Assembly: GCA_900618795.1 (NCBI GenBank)
Contig: UYJD01000006.1
Span: 602,785-666,784, forward strand
Length of the DNA: 64,000 bases
Reading direction: 5' to 3'
DNA from: Cyanodermella asteris
Lineage: Eukaryota; Ascomycota; Lecanoromycetes; Ostropales; Stictidaceae
The notes beneath the pieces were generated by a model that was not told the origin of the DNA, ran no database searches, and saw only the letters and a list, made by a program, of their open reading frames with translations. The position numbers and the translations under genes are program-made. Below, piece after piece: positions 10,325-20,975 of the stretch (position 1 is the first letter of the stretch; each line of letters opens with the position of its first letter).

Positions 10325-11830
10325 TAATTGAATAAGTTTTTATCAGAAGAGGAGATTCGGAGCGAGTCTAGGAGGGGTTTTTTTTTCTTGGTTGGGTTGG
10401 TCACTTCCCGGACTGTTGTACAACTCGTTTCTACGCACATTATTCCCCCTTTCTTTCGTAAGTCAGGCATGATTGACGGCCGAGCCACGAGAGCTACCGA
10501 GATCGCACAACGGCCCCATTTTACGGTGTTGCCAGTGCGGCAATCTGCAGATATTGACAGGTCTCGAAAGACATCAACATGTACCCACCTCCTGTGCGTT
10601 CAGACGCACCGCGGAACCGAAACAGACCTAAAATCTCGTTCATCTGTCAAATATCATGCGTGGAGCATGGCACAACGGTAAGCGCCTCCGGCGTCGGGTC
10701 TGCAACGGCGCGAGTGCATGAACGCAGCCCCCTGTTCATACGGAGCTGTGCTCAACGGAGCTCCAACGTCGTGAACAGCCTAGCTACACTCGCTGCGGCC
10801 CATGGGACCTGCGTGGATTTCTCATGCGGTACGATGGATTTGCATTTGTTGGATCTGTACGCGCGCGACCGCGAATGCTGACCAGGCCATTTTTCCTAAT
10901 CATTAAGCATGGCTCCACGGCGCAAGGCGGCGGGCAGAAAGTTGCCACCGGTGTCGTGGATCGCTGTGCAGCTCAGTACCCGGCTGAGTATCCAGCTGAG
11001 TGCCTCGTCCAGCTAAGCGCTCAGACAAGTAACTAGCTGGACATCCTACGAAGCACCAAGCATACGTCCAGATGACTAGTGGCATCGACACTGCAACGGC
11101 TCCATAGCGCAGTATTGGATCACGAAGCAAGCCTGCATCCTGGTGGAGACTTCTTTCTACCCGCCCTGGGCGTTTCATACAACCAGCAGCGGATTGGACT
11201 TCAAACCCAGAATGGGAGGAAAGGGGAAATTACCTTCAACCATGCGCTCAAATGACAATATACCTATCTTCATTCTGTAATAGGGAAAATGAGGTGACTA
11301 GTAAGTATCGCTCAGAACGCTCAAAATCCAGAGGCCCAAGGGAGGAAAACACCACCTGCAGTGGTTTGTGCATTGCATTTCCATGTTGTCTCTGCTCCAA
11401 GCCTCTTCCTTTGCCATAGTTTGTAAACTTTCCGTGCGTGCCCGGATAACCCCCCCTTTCTCTCTGAGCAAAGTTCCTACACCGCCAAAAATGCTTGGAA
11501 TCGAGCGCTTAGGGTATACGGATGCAGTGCTTTCAAACAATGCCAAAACAAAGATTCTTTCAATCTGAGCGAGACCAGCTCGCAACTTGCGTGTACGCTG
11601 TCCTTTCAAAGTGTTCCTCCGCAATGAAACGCCACTCTCTTCACAAACGGCTTAAGTCGCTGGCTTATTCGACTGCCATGCGGCAACTCGGGTGGCGAGT
11701 AGATGCCTGGGCCGAGAAGCGGTTGCCGATCAGAGTCCGTCGAGCTTGGCCGCGATATGCAGGAGAGACGCTTGGTCATGGTCACTTTGAGCGACTGTGT
11801 CGTCTTGCCGGAGCGATGTCGTTTGCTTCT

Positions 11831-14052
11831 CTACTGCACTTTGGCAACTGCCTCGGCGAGACTGTCGGTCGGGTGGCCTTCGCCTTCACGGCGCTTTTCC
11901 GCCTCCAAGGCCTCCTCTTTGGCCTCTTGCACAATCTTGGCACCCTGATCTGCTACTGGAGCTGGAGCCTCGCCAGCGCCGGATGGGTCAACTGGTGGAG
12001 CAACCTCGGTGTCTTCTGGCCTGAGTGAGGACCAACCAGCAGCATCTGGTGATGCGGAAGATTTGGAGGGCTCTATGTTCTGGGTTTCAGGGTCAACGTC
12101 TGTTGTGGGCGTATCTGTTTCTTTTGGCGGCTCAGGATGAGCGTCGACGAGCTTTGTGGCTGGTTCTGAGGCCTTGCTTGATTCTGGTGCTGCAACTGGG
12201 GTCTGTGCTTCGGTTTTTACCTCTGGCTTCGCATCAGCGGCGGCAACGACTTGCTCTTCCTCAAGTTTCTCGACGGGCTTTTCCTCAGTCGGCTCGGCCC
12301 CATCGTCCAACACCTTCGCCTCCTGCTTGCCGGGCGACGCGGCAGCCTCAAGCACGTTATCTCTCGACACGCCCTTGGCGAGGACCGGTGCAGCACGTTT
12401 GGCGCGAACTTCATCTTCGGCAGCTTGTAGAGCGGCCGCAGGTGTCAGGTGTGGAACTCCCTCTGCTTTCTCCGTCTCCACTCGCTCGACAATCAGACGC
12501 GAAGCTTCAACTTCAGCCTGTGTTCGTTCTGGAGCAATGCCTGCGGGAGTTACATCGACAACAGAGTCCTCCTCGGCCGACTTTGATTTGAGATCAAGCG
12601 CCTCCTCGACTTTGTTCTTTGCGGCTTGTAATTTCTGATTCGGCTTCGTCACGGCGGCAATAGCAATTTGAGTCTTGGGTTTGGATGGTGTGGCTGTCCT
12701 TGGCTCCTCTGCCGGGGCAGCTCCCCTCTCATGGTGTTTGTTCGAGCTTGCTGCCGTAGGGCGCATCATCCTCTCCAAGAACCCCGGCTCACCAGATCGT
12801 CCGCCAGTGCTATTGCGTGCAGCCTTCTTGCCCTCCTCAGGTTTGACGTCCTTCTCGTGTTTGCTGCTGCTCGATTGCGTAGGCTTCATAAGTCGCTCGA
12901 ACACCTTGGAACTGCTGGCCGAGGAAGTCTTTGCTGGGGCGGCCTGTGGTGCAACCTCCTCATGGTGCTTGTTGGCGGAGGCTTGTGTTGGTCGCATCAT
13001 TCTTTCAAAGAAGCTGCTGTCCGGTACCTTGCCCACACTCTGCCTGGGCTTCTTCTCCTCTGCCTTGATTTCCTTCTCGGTCTTCAGTGCACTAGCTTGG
13101 GTGGGTCTTGAAAGTCGGCTGAGGACTTCAGGGTCGGCGCTGCTCAGCGACTGTCGAGGGGGCTTGTGTTGTAAAGCGGCAGCATCGCTTGCACGAGGCT
13201 TGTTCGATGGAGCAGGTTTGGCCGGCGACTTCGCGCGGTTCTCCTAGAGTTTCTGTCAGTATAGTCGCCGTAGATCGGATGCATATATCGTACCTTGACA
13301 CCACCAGTAGCCAGTGAAGGCCTGCTCGCCCGCGACGACAGCTTGGGCTCCTGAGGTTGCGTCGGTTTTCGGGGCGCTACTTTGGCGACGGGCGCATGCG
13401 CAGTGCTTGGGGAGGATACCTTCAATGCTGGGCCGGTTCTGGTGGCTGAGGTCGGAGTCTTTGCAGACGCAGGTGTGCTTTTGTCCTTTGGTAGCGCCTC
13501 GGTTGTGATTGGAGCAGGCTTCTGTTCCGCAGTGTTCTGGTCTCGTAGTGGTGTCGTCGATTTGAACTTGCCCACAGTGCCCTGGGCCAGACCAGCCACC
13601 TTTTGAACAGGAGCAGGCTGTATTGGAGCTGTTGTCTTGTCCGTTGGCCTACTCTTCTCCTTGTGTGGCTCTGGTACAGACCGAGGAATGGTCTTTCCAG
13701 CCGAACTTCTTGAGTCCTCAAAAGGCGAGCCCTTCAGTATCGTTCCCAGACCGCCCTCCTCTTCCTGTACGTTTGTCAATGACGATGTGCGAGACAGCGG
13801 GCTGCGACCTCTTCCACTCGGACTGACTCCATCTGCCGGCTGCTCTGCGTCGCTGATTCTTCTCAAACCTAGAATTGGACCATGTGTACCACTCTTCTCA
13901 ACGGCGACAAAGCTGCTCCTGATATTGCTGACGTTCCTACTGCCATTGCTGCGCTCCGAACCAGCCGGCGAGCGGCCTCTGGACGGCGGCGACTGGTTCT
14001 CGCCCTTAGCTTCAAACATTGCCCGCATTGCCGAAACACTGCGTTCCGCCAT
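11831..14052 (-). CDS. Low-complexity protein with four RPT-type repeats
   Basis: Two exons (14052-13294 and 13243-11831) with a 50-base phase-0 intron encode about 723 residues. The N-terminal third is Ser/Arg/Pro-rich with RGRSP-type motifs. After the intron come four spaced copies of one motif: LSRLSRPTQAS, FFERMMRPTQASANKHHE, VFERLMKPTQSSSSKHEK and FLERMMRPTAASSNKHHE. Each is a short amphipathic stretch followed by RPT/KPT, a Ser/Ala patch and a charged tail. The C-terminal 300 residues are Glu/Ala/Pro-rich and probably disordered. Proteins with this repeat occur in other filamentous ascomycetes, sometimes labelled mucin-like because of composition only; there is no signal peptide here, so secretion is unlikely. 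Function is unknown. The regular repeat suggests a multivalent binding or phosphorylation scaffold (inference). Confidence 0.8.
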
Positions 14053-14806
14053 GGAGCGTGGGAGGGGATCCGCTGTGGGATGGTGTAGGATGCGCGAAGC
14101 TCACAAACGAGCTGATGCTGGAGCGAAAGCCAGCACTAGGGAGGTGTAGATGTAGTAGCGATGGTAATGAACGACGGCGCGGACAAGAGGATGAGGGCAG
14201 GGAGGTGAGTCTGTGGCTGGCTTGGTTTGAGTTTCGGCAGCTGTGGTATCTTGTTGCTCTTTCTGGCGTGCAAGTCATTTCAGGCCGACACGCCCAGCTG
14301 GCCCGAGCGTCAAAGCTGCAGGAACAGCCGGTTCAGCCGCCAACGACTACTAGTACGTATCTTAAGCGCGTGCGTGCTGCCGGCAGACTAAGACGTGATG
14401 CTTCGTATATCGGCCTGTCAGCTGGAGACTGTTCTGTCAAGTGCAGCAAATCTACAAGACGTGTCGCTGAGGCGGCTCAAGGGCTCCCACGTCTCGTATC
14501 GATCGGCAGAAATAAGCTCCAGGCCCTGTTATCTTTCTTCATGTCGTGCATCTGCCTGAAACATGCAGGGTGAAGAGCATCATGGTCAAAGGCCCATATG
14601 CCGTCTGAAATTCGTTATGGTACAAAGGAAGTATTGTACATCAAAGGGCTGTGCAGCACGTATGTTGGCAGTAACACGTCGGCTTGTGCTGAACACCCAT
14701 TTGGCTCGCGAGCCCGGTGGAAGCCTGCGTGGGGCAGTCCCAGAAAGCTCCTTCTCACGCAATTGATCCCAAGGTGAAAGGATTGGGCGCAATGTTCCCA
14801 TGTCGT
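14053..14806. other. Intergenic, nothing recognised
   Basis: About 750 bases upstream of the repeat-protein gene and downstream of uS8m. I see short competing open frames only. The 150 bases next to the repeat-protein start are likely its promoter. Confidence 0.5.
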
Positions 14807-15316
14807 CTACCACACTCGGCACAACAATTGCCCTCCGATCCCCCTCTCCACGCACTCCCTGGCGTCCATTATCCCTCGATCCGTGCTCACGAAAATTATC
14901 TCTCCAATCTGCCTCATCCCCTGAACCATACTGATCTCTTTGCCCTTCGCTAGCCGACTCAATTCGTCCGCACCAACCCATATCCGCCTCGTCGGCTTGC
15001 TGATCATGCTCATCTTGCTAATCACGGGTTCGCTGTTGTAGTACTTCAACCCCAGCCATAACCTTCTGGATGCTCTGTTCGATCGTGTGATTGTAGTTTC
15101 CTCTGGCGGCGGGTGTGCGTGCCCTAAAATCGGTGACGACTCGCCGCTGGGTGGGTGTGGGCCTTCGATTGTGACGTGTGATATGAAGCCGGCTTTGAGG
15201 AGTTGTGTAGAGATGCTGGAGTGGAGCTTGGTGTAGGGAATCGAAGTGAGACCGAGCCGAGCCTTGGACGCGTTCTGGAGATGCGAGCAAACGCCTGCAA
15301 GGTGGACGAGCGACAT
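14807..15316 (-). CDS. MRPS8: Mitochondrial small-subunit ribosomal protein uS8m
   Basis: The intronless frame encodes 169 residues matching the uS8 fold of mitochondrial ribosomes. The N-terminal half has LVHLAGVCSHLQNASKARL and a TKLHSSISTQLLKAGFI stretch, the classical S8 start. The C-terminal half carries SKPTRRIWV and ends with STDRGIMDARECVERGIGG, the hallmark S8 signature (STSxGxMxxxxA-like) that contacts 16S-type rRNA. In the small subunit, S8 is a primary binder of the rRNA central domain. The length matches fungal Mrps8 proteins, which are longer than bacterial S8 by an internal Pro-rich insertion (about residues 48-75 here). No separate presequence is visible, as is common for this family. 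Confidence 0.9.
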   Translation of the reverse strand: MSLVHLAGVCSHLQNASKARLGLTSIPYTKLHSSISTQLLKAGFISHVTIEGPHPPSGESSPILGHAHPPPEETTITRSNRASRRLWLGLKYYNSEPVISKMSMISKPTRRIWVGADELSRLAKGKEISMVQGMRQIGEIIFVSTDRGIMDARECVERGIGGQLLCRVW

Positions 15317-16282
15317 GTTGGGTATTGAGGTGGAAACGGGACTTGGTATACACGGGGTATTGCGTTGGGAGTGCGAGGCTTAAAGCCTCTGGGGCGCGGG
15401 GTGTGACAAGACAAGGACGCTGAATAAGACTCGACGCAAGCGTTATCTCTCCGCTTTGCCCAGTTGTGAGCGTCGATAGAGGCGAGGGCGCGTGCGATGC
15501 TTGGGATGGTGTTCGAGTCGGAGTTCCTGTCTAGAAATTTGGGAGATGCTCGAAATCGGGCCGACAGTTTGGCCGAGGTATCCCGGATCTTTGACCGTAA
15601 CGATTCTCACCTTGTGCTCCGCAAACTACCGCAGATTTACCACCAGACTTGACGCTTTGCTCTATTATTTGATGCGTTCTTATCCTCATATTCTCATGCT
15701 ATCGGCTACGACGGATGTCAATTTTCTTGGGCAGCAGCACTTACGGCACGACAGCGAGATAAAGCCTAGCGCTCTCATGAATAGCATGCCATGGTCGTTT
15801 CCCTGTCACTTGATCACTTGAGACGTTCGCAATTTCTTGCTTTGGTCGAAACGTTTGTCTTTGCACGTTGCGTCTAGTCTTGTGAAGTTTGGTCCCTGAA
15901 GCTGCGTTCGCAATAACAATGTTGAGCTTTGACGCCCATCTCTTCTGCACCCAAAGTCATGATGCAATGCCGAGGGAAGCCCAATCTCCTTGCCGTCCAC
16001 ACCAGCATCTGTTTCCACCCTCCCAACCACACATCAACGATCCCAGCTACGCACGAGGCATGAACCGAGATCGTGGTAAGGACCGACATCCGGAACCTTA
16101 ACTTCGCTTCCGTCTCGTTCCTGAACTAGTGCCATCTGAGACAAGAGATCTATGATCTCACCATCGCATTGTGCAGCTTTCCCATTCTCCCATGTCGTGT
16201 GCCAGTCTTGTCGCGATGCCTTCTCCTTTGTATCTGCAATCGTTTTCCTATCCTTGTACTACACTCCAATTAGGTATAGACA
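15317..16282. other. Intergenic between divergent genes
   Basis: Nearly 1 kb between the starts of uS8m and the kinase-like gene. It must hold both promoters. The 250 bases before 16283 are strongly pyrimidine-rich. No RNA gene or conserved reading frame is recognisable. Confidence 0.5.
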
Positions 16283-17707
16283 ATGCAGACAAGATCTGAG
16301 AACCGCGAGAACGCGTTTGGTCATGTGTTGCAGTGTGACATTGACAAGAACCTCAGCGCAGTCATATCTTTGAAAAAGCACGATGCATGGTTCTACGTCA
16401 CCGTTGATCCAGAAGACATCGAAAATGATCATCTCCGAGGCCAATACGAGCGCCGCGCCAGCGCGTGCAGGAAGCAACAGGTCGCATACCTGAACCTCTG
16501 CAACGGCGAAAGCGAGGACAAAGCAGATAATCAAGCCTCGAACGACGGCAAGCAGGAAACCGACAGCGGCTACGCCTCCGACGAGCAAGTAGCTCTAGCC
16601 CTCGAAAACGACGCCGAAGACAAATTCAAAGAATGGATCCAGCAGCCCCTACAGTCCATCTTCGACGAGCACAAACCCAGAGACCCCAAGACCGAGCAGG
16701 ACTCATTGAAAGATTGGTACGAGTCGGATATCCACTGCTTCTCCATAACATCCGGCCCCGACGAGACCGAGCTCAAACTCGCACCGCGCAACGACCTTGA
16801 CGGCGAAGCCCACCTCCGCGATACCCTGACACCCAATATGAGCCTACCAAAATACATCACCACGCACAAAGACATTGAATGGTACTCGCCCGCCGACATC
16901 TCCGTCCTCGCCGAATCGCACGGCGTCCACATGCCGTTGCACCCGACCATCGTGCGCGTCAAGACCGGCCCCGGCGCCTCCGATCACAAGACCTGTTTCC
17001 TGAAGCTCGCCGCAAAAGGCATGGAGCCCGCTGTGAAGCGCGAACTGAAACTGCTGGCCGGTTTCAAAAAGGCGGACCTGTACACAAAGGGCATCCGCGC
17101 ACCGCGCCTCGAAGGGCTGGTATCCCTCCCCTCCTCTCCCTCCACGCACACGCACATCCTCGGGTTCCTCCTCAGTCTCATCCCGCAACCGTCCCGGCCA
17201 CTCTCGAAACTAATGACGCCCTCCATCGCCGCGTCCAAACGCAAAGCATGGGCCCGCGAAGTCGACCGCCAAGTCTCCATCCTGCACGAGAATGATTTCC
17301 TGTGGGGTGACGTCAAAGCGGATAATTTCCTCGTGGATCTGAACGATGAGCTGTGGATTATCGATTTTGGTGGCAGTTACACCGTCGGCTGGATGGATCC
17401 GGGAAAGTACTTGACGGAGGACGGGGAGAGGGAGGCGACGGCGAGGATTGTGGGCGGTGTCAAGGATCCGGAGGGGAAGGAGTACGAGGGATTGGTGGGC
17501 GAGACGGATGAGAGGGCGCCGAGTCAGAGTGAGGAAGCGAAGGAGGTGAAGAGGAAGGAGAAGGTGGGGGAAAAGAGGGAGGAGGAGAAGGATGACGGTG
17601 AGATTAAGGACGAGAAGAAGAGAAATAGGAGTGACGATGCTGATGGAGACGAGGGAGGTGGAGAGGAGAGCGAGGCAAAGAAATCGAAACGGGGGACTAC
17701 AAGCTAA
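16283..17707 (+). CDS. Divergent protein kinase-like protein
   Basis: One exon encodes 474 residues. Residues about 225-390 hold a reduced kinase core: a putative ATP-anchoring Lys241 in FLKLAA, a helix-C-like Glu254 in VKRELKLL, a catalytic-loop equivalent GDVKADN at 342-348 (Asp343 and Asn348 in place, but WGD replaces HRD) and IIDFGGS with Asp361. This pattern is typical of fungal kinase-like and small-molecule-kinase-like proteins, not of canonical Ser/Thr kinases. No glycine-rich loop is obvious. The first 220 residues are acidic and unknown. The last 80 are a Glu/Lys-rich tail ending KKSKRGTTS, possibly a nuclear signal. The key catalytic residues remain, so it may be active, but the substrate cannot be guessed. 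Many relatives are lineage-expanded in Pezizomycotina. Confidence 0.75.
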   Translation: MQTRSENRENAFGHVLQCDIDKNLSAVISLKKHDAWFYVTVDPEDIENDHLRGQYERRASACRKQQVAYLNLCNGESEDKADNQASNDGKQETDSGYASDEQVALALENDAEDKFKEWIQQPLQSIFDEHKPRDPKTEQDSLKDWYESDIHCFSITSGPDETELKLAPRNDLDGEAHLRDTLTPNMSLPKYITTHKDIEWYSPADISVLAESHGVHMPLHPTIVRVKTGPGASDHKTCFLKLAAKGMEPAVKRELKLLAGFKKADLYTKGIRAPRLEGLVSLPSSPSTHTHILGFLLSLIPQPSRPLSKLMTPSIAASKRKAWAREVDRQVSILHENDFLWGDVKADNFLVDLNDELWIIDFGGSYTVGWMDPGKYLTEDGEREATARIVGGVKDPEGKEYEGLVGETDERAPSQSEEAKEVKRKEKVGEKREEEKDDGEIKDEKKRNRSDDADGDEGGGEESEAKKSKRGTTS

Positions 17708-18048
17708 TGGGGCGAGATGACAGACTTGTTTTGGGGTAGTTGCTTTTGTTCACTTCCTATTGTATTTCTTGACGTATGTCATTAGAGGCTGATGCCTTGT
17801 TTCTCGCCGTGCGGTCTGGCCTTTTCAATGAAACATTCAGAAGCAGACAAACGTATTCTTGACAAGCATTGATTTGTTGTTAGGAGGTCTTAACTATCTC
17901 GCTGTCATCCCACTGTTGGGAACATTGTGTGGTTGGACTATTATTGTAGTAGCGTAAATGCAAGGCAATGATAGCTTGCCAACGGTAAGATGTCATTAAT
18001 CTGGCATCACCAGTCGTTCAAACAGGCAACCCTGCCCCTCGACTCACC
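17708..18048. other. Convergent intergenic
   Basis: About 340 bases between two stop codons. AT-rich 3'UTR-like sequence with TTGTATTTC-type elements; nothing else seen. Confidence 0.5.
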
Positions 18049-19437
18049 CTAGAAATTGGTTTGAATCCAGACATCGGCATACTTCTTGCCATCAGTTTGG
18101 TGTCCAAGAGGAATTCCGGGGAAAAAAGTTCGCAGCTTCGCTAGAGCGGATCCTCCGGGAATGATCTTGTCCAAGGCTTCCTTCTCCATTGCCGCCGTCC
18201 AGTCCGTTCCAAAGGCCAGCTTTTTGCGATGGACAAGGTCCCGACATATGTCGGCCAACATGTGCAACTGAATAACAAATTGGCCCACAAACCGCGTGCC
18301 ATGTAGGCTGTCAGGGGCACCTTGGATCAAGCGCCGAGGCCACTCGCACCATTTGGCATACCGGCCCTGGAGGGCTTCCGAGCTTCCCGAATCAAGCACC
18401 GATGAAACATTGCTGATCCGCAGTTCGCGAAGCGATGAGTATGTTGCGGTTGGGAGAAAGAGAAAAGCAAGGTTACTCACTTCTGGACAGTATACATCGT
18501 CGAGTAAAAGAACCTCGAGTTTCCCGCCGGCAGCGCCGACGATCATCATCGTGTCAGCTGCATCTAGTGCAACGTTCCTGTAGTGAAGTTTTCGGAGCTT
18601 CGAGAATCTGAAGAAGTAACGCCCATGGGGGGTTTCCAGTAGTACCTTGCGGCAGCCAGGCGCAGTCTCCAGCTTCAGGGATTCCAGGTTGGGCACACGT
18701 TTCAACCAACTTAGCTTAAAGGTCAACGCCTCGCCTCCCTCAGGGTAGTCGAAATACACATCCAAGCTCGTCAGCCCGCTGAAATTCAAACCAACAGGCA
18801 GCTTGTGCATGGGAGTGTCTTCATGAGAGAATCTTCGAGCGCTTAACACGAGCTCGAGATGCTTGAGTTTGAACTGATCCGAAGCCAGAATCGTGCGAGC
18901 CCAGAAGGAGCAAATGTCGGCGGCTTCCGTTGGATGAAGGCGATTGCCCGTGCCGGTGAGAATCGGGACCACGCCCAGCTTGAGGACCATTTTTTGCAAA
19001 GCTGGCATTTGCTTCGCCATTTGCAGCAGTTCTCCTGAAGTATGCATAACGTCGTTCCATCGAGTGCCGACCCACTTTTCCGTGTCAACTACAATCAGAA
19101 TCTTAGCAGACGTATTGACCTGCTCGGTGTTGATTTTCAAAGTGTCCCGCAAAAATTTGCGGTCTCGAGCGCATCTAGGCCAGTTGAAATGTGCCACACA
19201 ACCGTGCTCGCAAGCAGTAGCGAAACTCCTTGAAATCCCGCGCAGTGTTCTGATCGTTTCAACCAGGGCAAAGTTAGTAGAGCCACGAACTTGGACGCCA
19301 TCGCTGGTCTCCACAGACTCGTGATCGGGGTTCTTTGAGCTTTTTGCGTCAAGCAAAGCTTCGTCGATGATCATCTTGACGAGTTCGTTCGGGAGAAAAT
19401 CCTTCTCTCCCGTTGACTTGGCAATAAAGGTGGCCAT
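18049..19437 (-). CDS. F-box-like protein with leucine-rich C-terminal half
   Basis: The first in-frame ATG gives 462 residues. An F-box-like start (FLPNELVKMIIDEALLDAK, about residues 14-32) is followed by a helical linker and then a long region with repeated Leu spacing, for example KLKHLELVLSARRF, LTSLDVYFDY, NLESLKLE, KLRKLHYRNVAL, KLEVLLLDDVYC and LRELRISNV, typical of degenerate LRRs. F-box proteins of this shape are substrate adaptors of SCF ubiquitin ligases, but in fungi many large families have unknown targets. The frame is intact through the C-terminus. A GTGAGT occurs in frame around residue 342, but I found no matching acceptor, so I keep one exon. Confidence 0.7.
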   Translation of the reverse strand: MATFIAKSTGEKDFLPNELVKMIIDEALLDAKSSKNPDHESVETSDGVQVRGSTNFALVETIRTLRGISRSFATACEHGCVAHFNWPRCARDRKFLRDTLKINTEQVNTSAKILIVVDTEKWVGTRWNDVMHTSGELLQMAKQMPALQKMVLKLGVVPILTGTGNRLHPTEAADICSFWARTILASDQFKLKHLELVLSARRFSHEDTPMHKLPVGLNFSGLTSLDVYFDYPEGGEALTFKLSWLKRVPNLESLKLETAPGCRKVLLETPHGRYFFRFSKLRKLHYRNVALDAADTMMIVGAAGGKLEVLLLDDVYCPEVSNLAFLFLPTATYSSLRELRISNVSSVLDSGSSEALQGRYAKWCEWPRRLIQGAPDSLHGTRFVGQFVIQLHMLADICRDLVHRKKLAFGTDWTAAMEKEALDKIIPGGSALAKLRTFFPGIPLGHQTDGKKYADVWIQTNF

Positions 19438-20815
19438 TCTGACTTCAGCAGGAAATGGAGGAGAGGGAAAATCGATGTTCCGACCAGGGGATTGGGAAGT
19501 AATCAGTGACAAGTAGGTGGAATCTGATTGTCAAGTAGGAGAAAGGGAAGGTGGTAGAACGGCAATGATTCGGCGTGAGCAGTTGCTGGTTTTATGTGCC
19601 TGGTCAATCGCCACAGTGGCATTGACGGCACCTGTGAATACCAGTCGTGCCACTGTTCTCAGGGCGACTGATCTAAACAGACTGCTAGCAGTTTGATGAT
19701 CGTTGCCGTGAATCATGGCTGCGGTACAGGAGATCGTGCGTGAAGGTGATGCCTCTTTATTTCGGCCGAGTACAAAGCCTTTGAATTCACCCAGCCCAGC
19801 TCATTGTTCGACAGCATCAACTTGCTGTCGCTCCAATTCCAAGGCCTCGCCACACGACAGAACATATCATACCGCAGACACTGAAAAGATTTCGAGGAGC
19901 GATGAATTTCGAACACCTCTGCCGGTATCGTCGGCTAAGCATCACTTGGGATAATGGAGGGAAGTGCTCGGTCACGTACGCAGACAAACTGTGCGGCCAA
20001 AAGTCCGACGAACTTGGTTAGATGCTCTTTTGGAAAGCCTTGCAGTCGTGTCACGGACTGCTGACTCCATGCGATCGACTGACTTGTGATGTTTTCGTAT
20101 CTATTCGCATCCGTGAAAAGTAATGGCCTCATTGTCAAGGTCAACTGGCGCGGCAGATTCTTAACGAAGCCGCAAGGTTGGGAAGACTCGAGAGGGAATT
20201 TCCGCTGATCGTGTAGACGGACCAGGCTGCGAAAGGTGCCATTCTCACGACCAAGTAGCTGCTGAAGCGGCATTGAGCCATGCATCAGGCTTCAAATCGA
20301 TATGGTAGTGCTCATTTCGCCCTTCGGCAGGGCATGGGTGGTCATGCCAACGTATGGCTCAGCAGTCGGCAAGACTATCGACACGGTTGTCGGCACCACC
20401 ATGAGCCCGAAGGTCCAAAACGACTACCTAGGCAGCGACTTGAGCAGCACATCAGTGGTAAGCAAAGAGCCTAATGTGTGGGTGACATTGGCAACTGTGT
20501 CGCGCGTAGGCGACAAAGAAAGTCGTGGCCCCTGCTGAAATGCGAGACTCGGCGAGCCCGCCAATTAAAACTTGAGCTTCGAGCCGCACTCAGCGGAGAT
20601 GCATCATGTCCGACCTCCATCGCCGCATCTCCTTTTGAGGTGTGATTTTCTTCATCAACCTGGCGTCTTTCGCGACAGCAAGAGGCATCGGAATACTCGT
20701 ATGCCATGAACGAGAAGATGCATCTAATCTTGCTGCCTGGGCGGCTGTTCGAGGACCACCAAGATGTCCCCTTGTATGACCAACATGATGCATGATGAAG
20801 TTGCCTTGCAGCGAG
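19438..20815. other. Intergenic with possible gene remnant
   Basis: Contains the low-confidence minus-strand frame 19935-20285 listed separately, and short unconvincing plus-strand frames at 20280-20540. Nothing else is supported. Confidence 0.4.
19935..20285 (-). CDS. Possible remnant of an LRR/F-box-like gene
   Basis: A 116-residue frame starts at an ATG with spaced Leu residues (FRSLVRLH, KNLPRQLTLTMRPLLF, HLTKFVGLLAAQF), reminiscent of the leucine-rich part of the F-box-like gene just to the left. There is no F-box and no other domain. It may be a truncated duplicate, an exon of an unrecognised gene, or chance. Confidence 0.25.
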   Translation of the reverse strand: MHGSMPLQQLLGRENGTFRSLVRLHDQRKFPLESSQPCGFVKNLPRQLTLTMRPLLFTDANRYENITSQSIAWSQQSVTRLQGFPKEHLTKFVGLLAAQFVCVRDRALPSIIPSDA

Positions 20816-20822
20816 TATATAG
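20816..20822 (+). promoter_or_regulatory. TATA-like element of the dehydrogenase gene
   Basis: TATATAG lies about 154 bases before the dehydrogenase start codon, with a pyrimidine-rich leader (CTCTCTCCCGATTTC) closer to the ATG. Confidence 0.4.
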
Positions 20823-20975
20823 AGGTTGAGTAAGGCACCCCTTTAACATGCATATACAGCAGAGCCAATCCGAAAACTTGCCATTCCAAGAAAGAATCGA
20901 GATCAATTTTCATTGTCAATACTCTCTCCCGATTTCATCCGATCAACCAGAAACTAGACCACAGAACACTATACG

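Larger units (their letters stand above)
8358..11830. other. Long gene-poor stretch
   Basis: About 3.5 kb with no gene I can support. An open frame at 8862-9416 (plus, 184 residues) starts with a hydrophobic segment but has no recognisable domain and ends in low-complexity sequence. The stretch contains a diverged direct repeat and a tRNA-like fragment on the minus strand, both listed separately, plus short T-runs. The relic features and absence of genes suggest an old insertion-prone or degenerating region, though I see no transposon ends or coding remnants. Confidence 0.5.

Noticed and set aside
11095-11220. tRNA-like sequence (TAGCGCAGT A-box-like, later ACTTCAAACC B-box-like)
   Set aside because: The boxes are about 85-100 bases apart, acceptor and D stems do not pair, and no anticodon arm forms even allowing an intron.
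8358-11830. Possible transposon insertion in the long gene desert
   Set aside because: I looked for terminal inverted or long direct repeats, target duplications and transposase-, integrase- or polymerase-like peptides and saw none; only short degraded repeats are present.
12025-13247. Several plus-strand open frames of 150-190 codons
   Set aside because: Shadows of the repeat protein; their Ala/Ser/Leu-rich translations mirror its Glu/Ala/Pro-rich codons.
18460-18500. Possible intron (GTGAGT) within the F-box-like gene at 18049-19437
   Set aside because: No acceptor with a pyrimidine tract at suitable distance, and the frame is open through it with LRR-like sequence on both sides.
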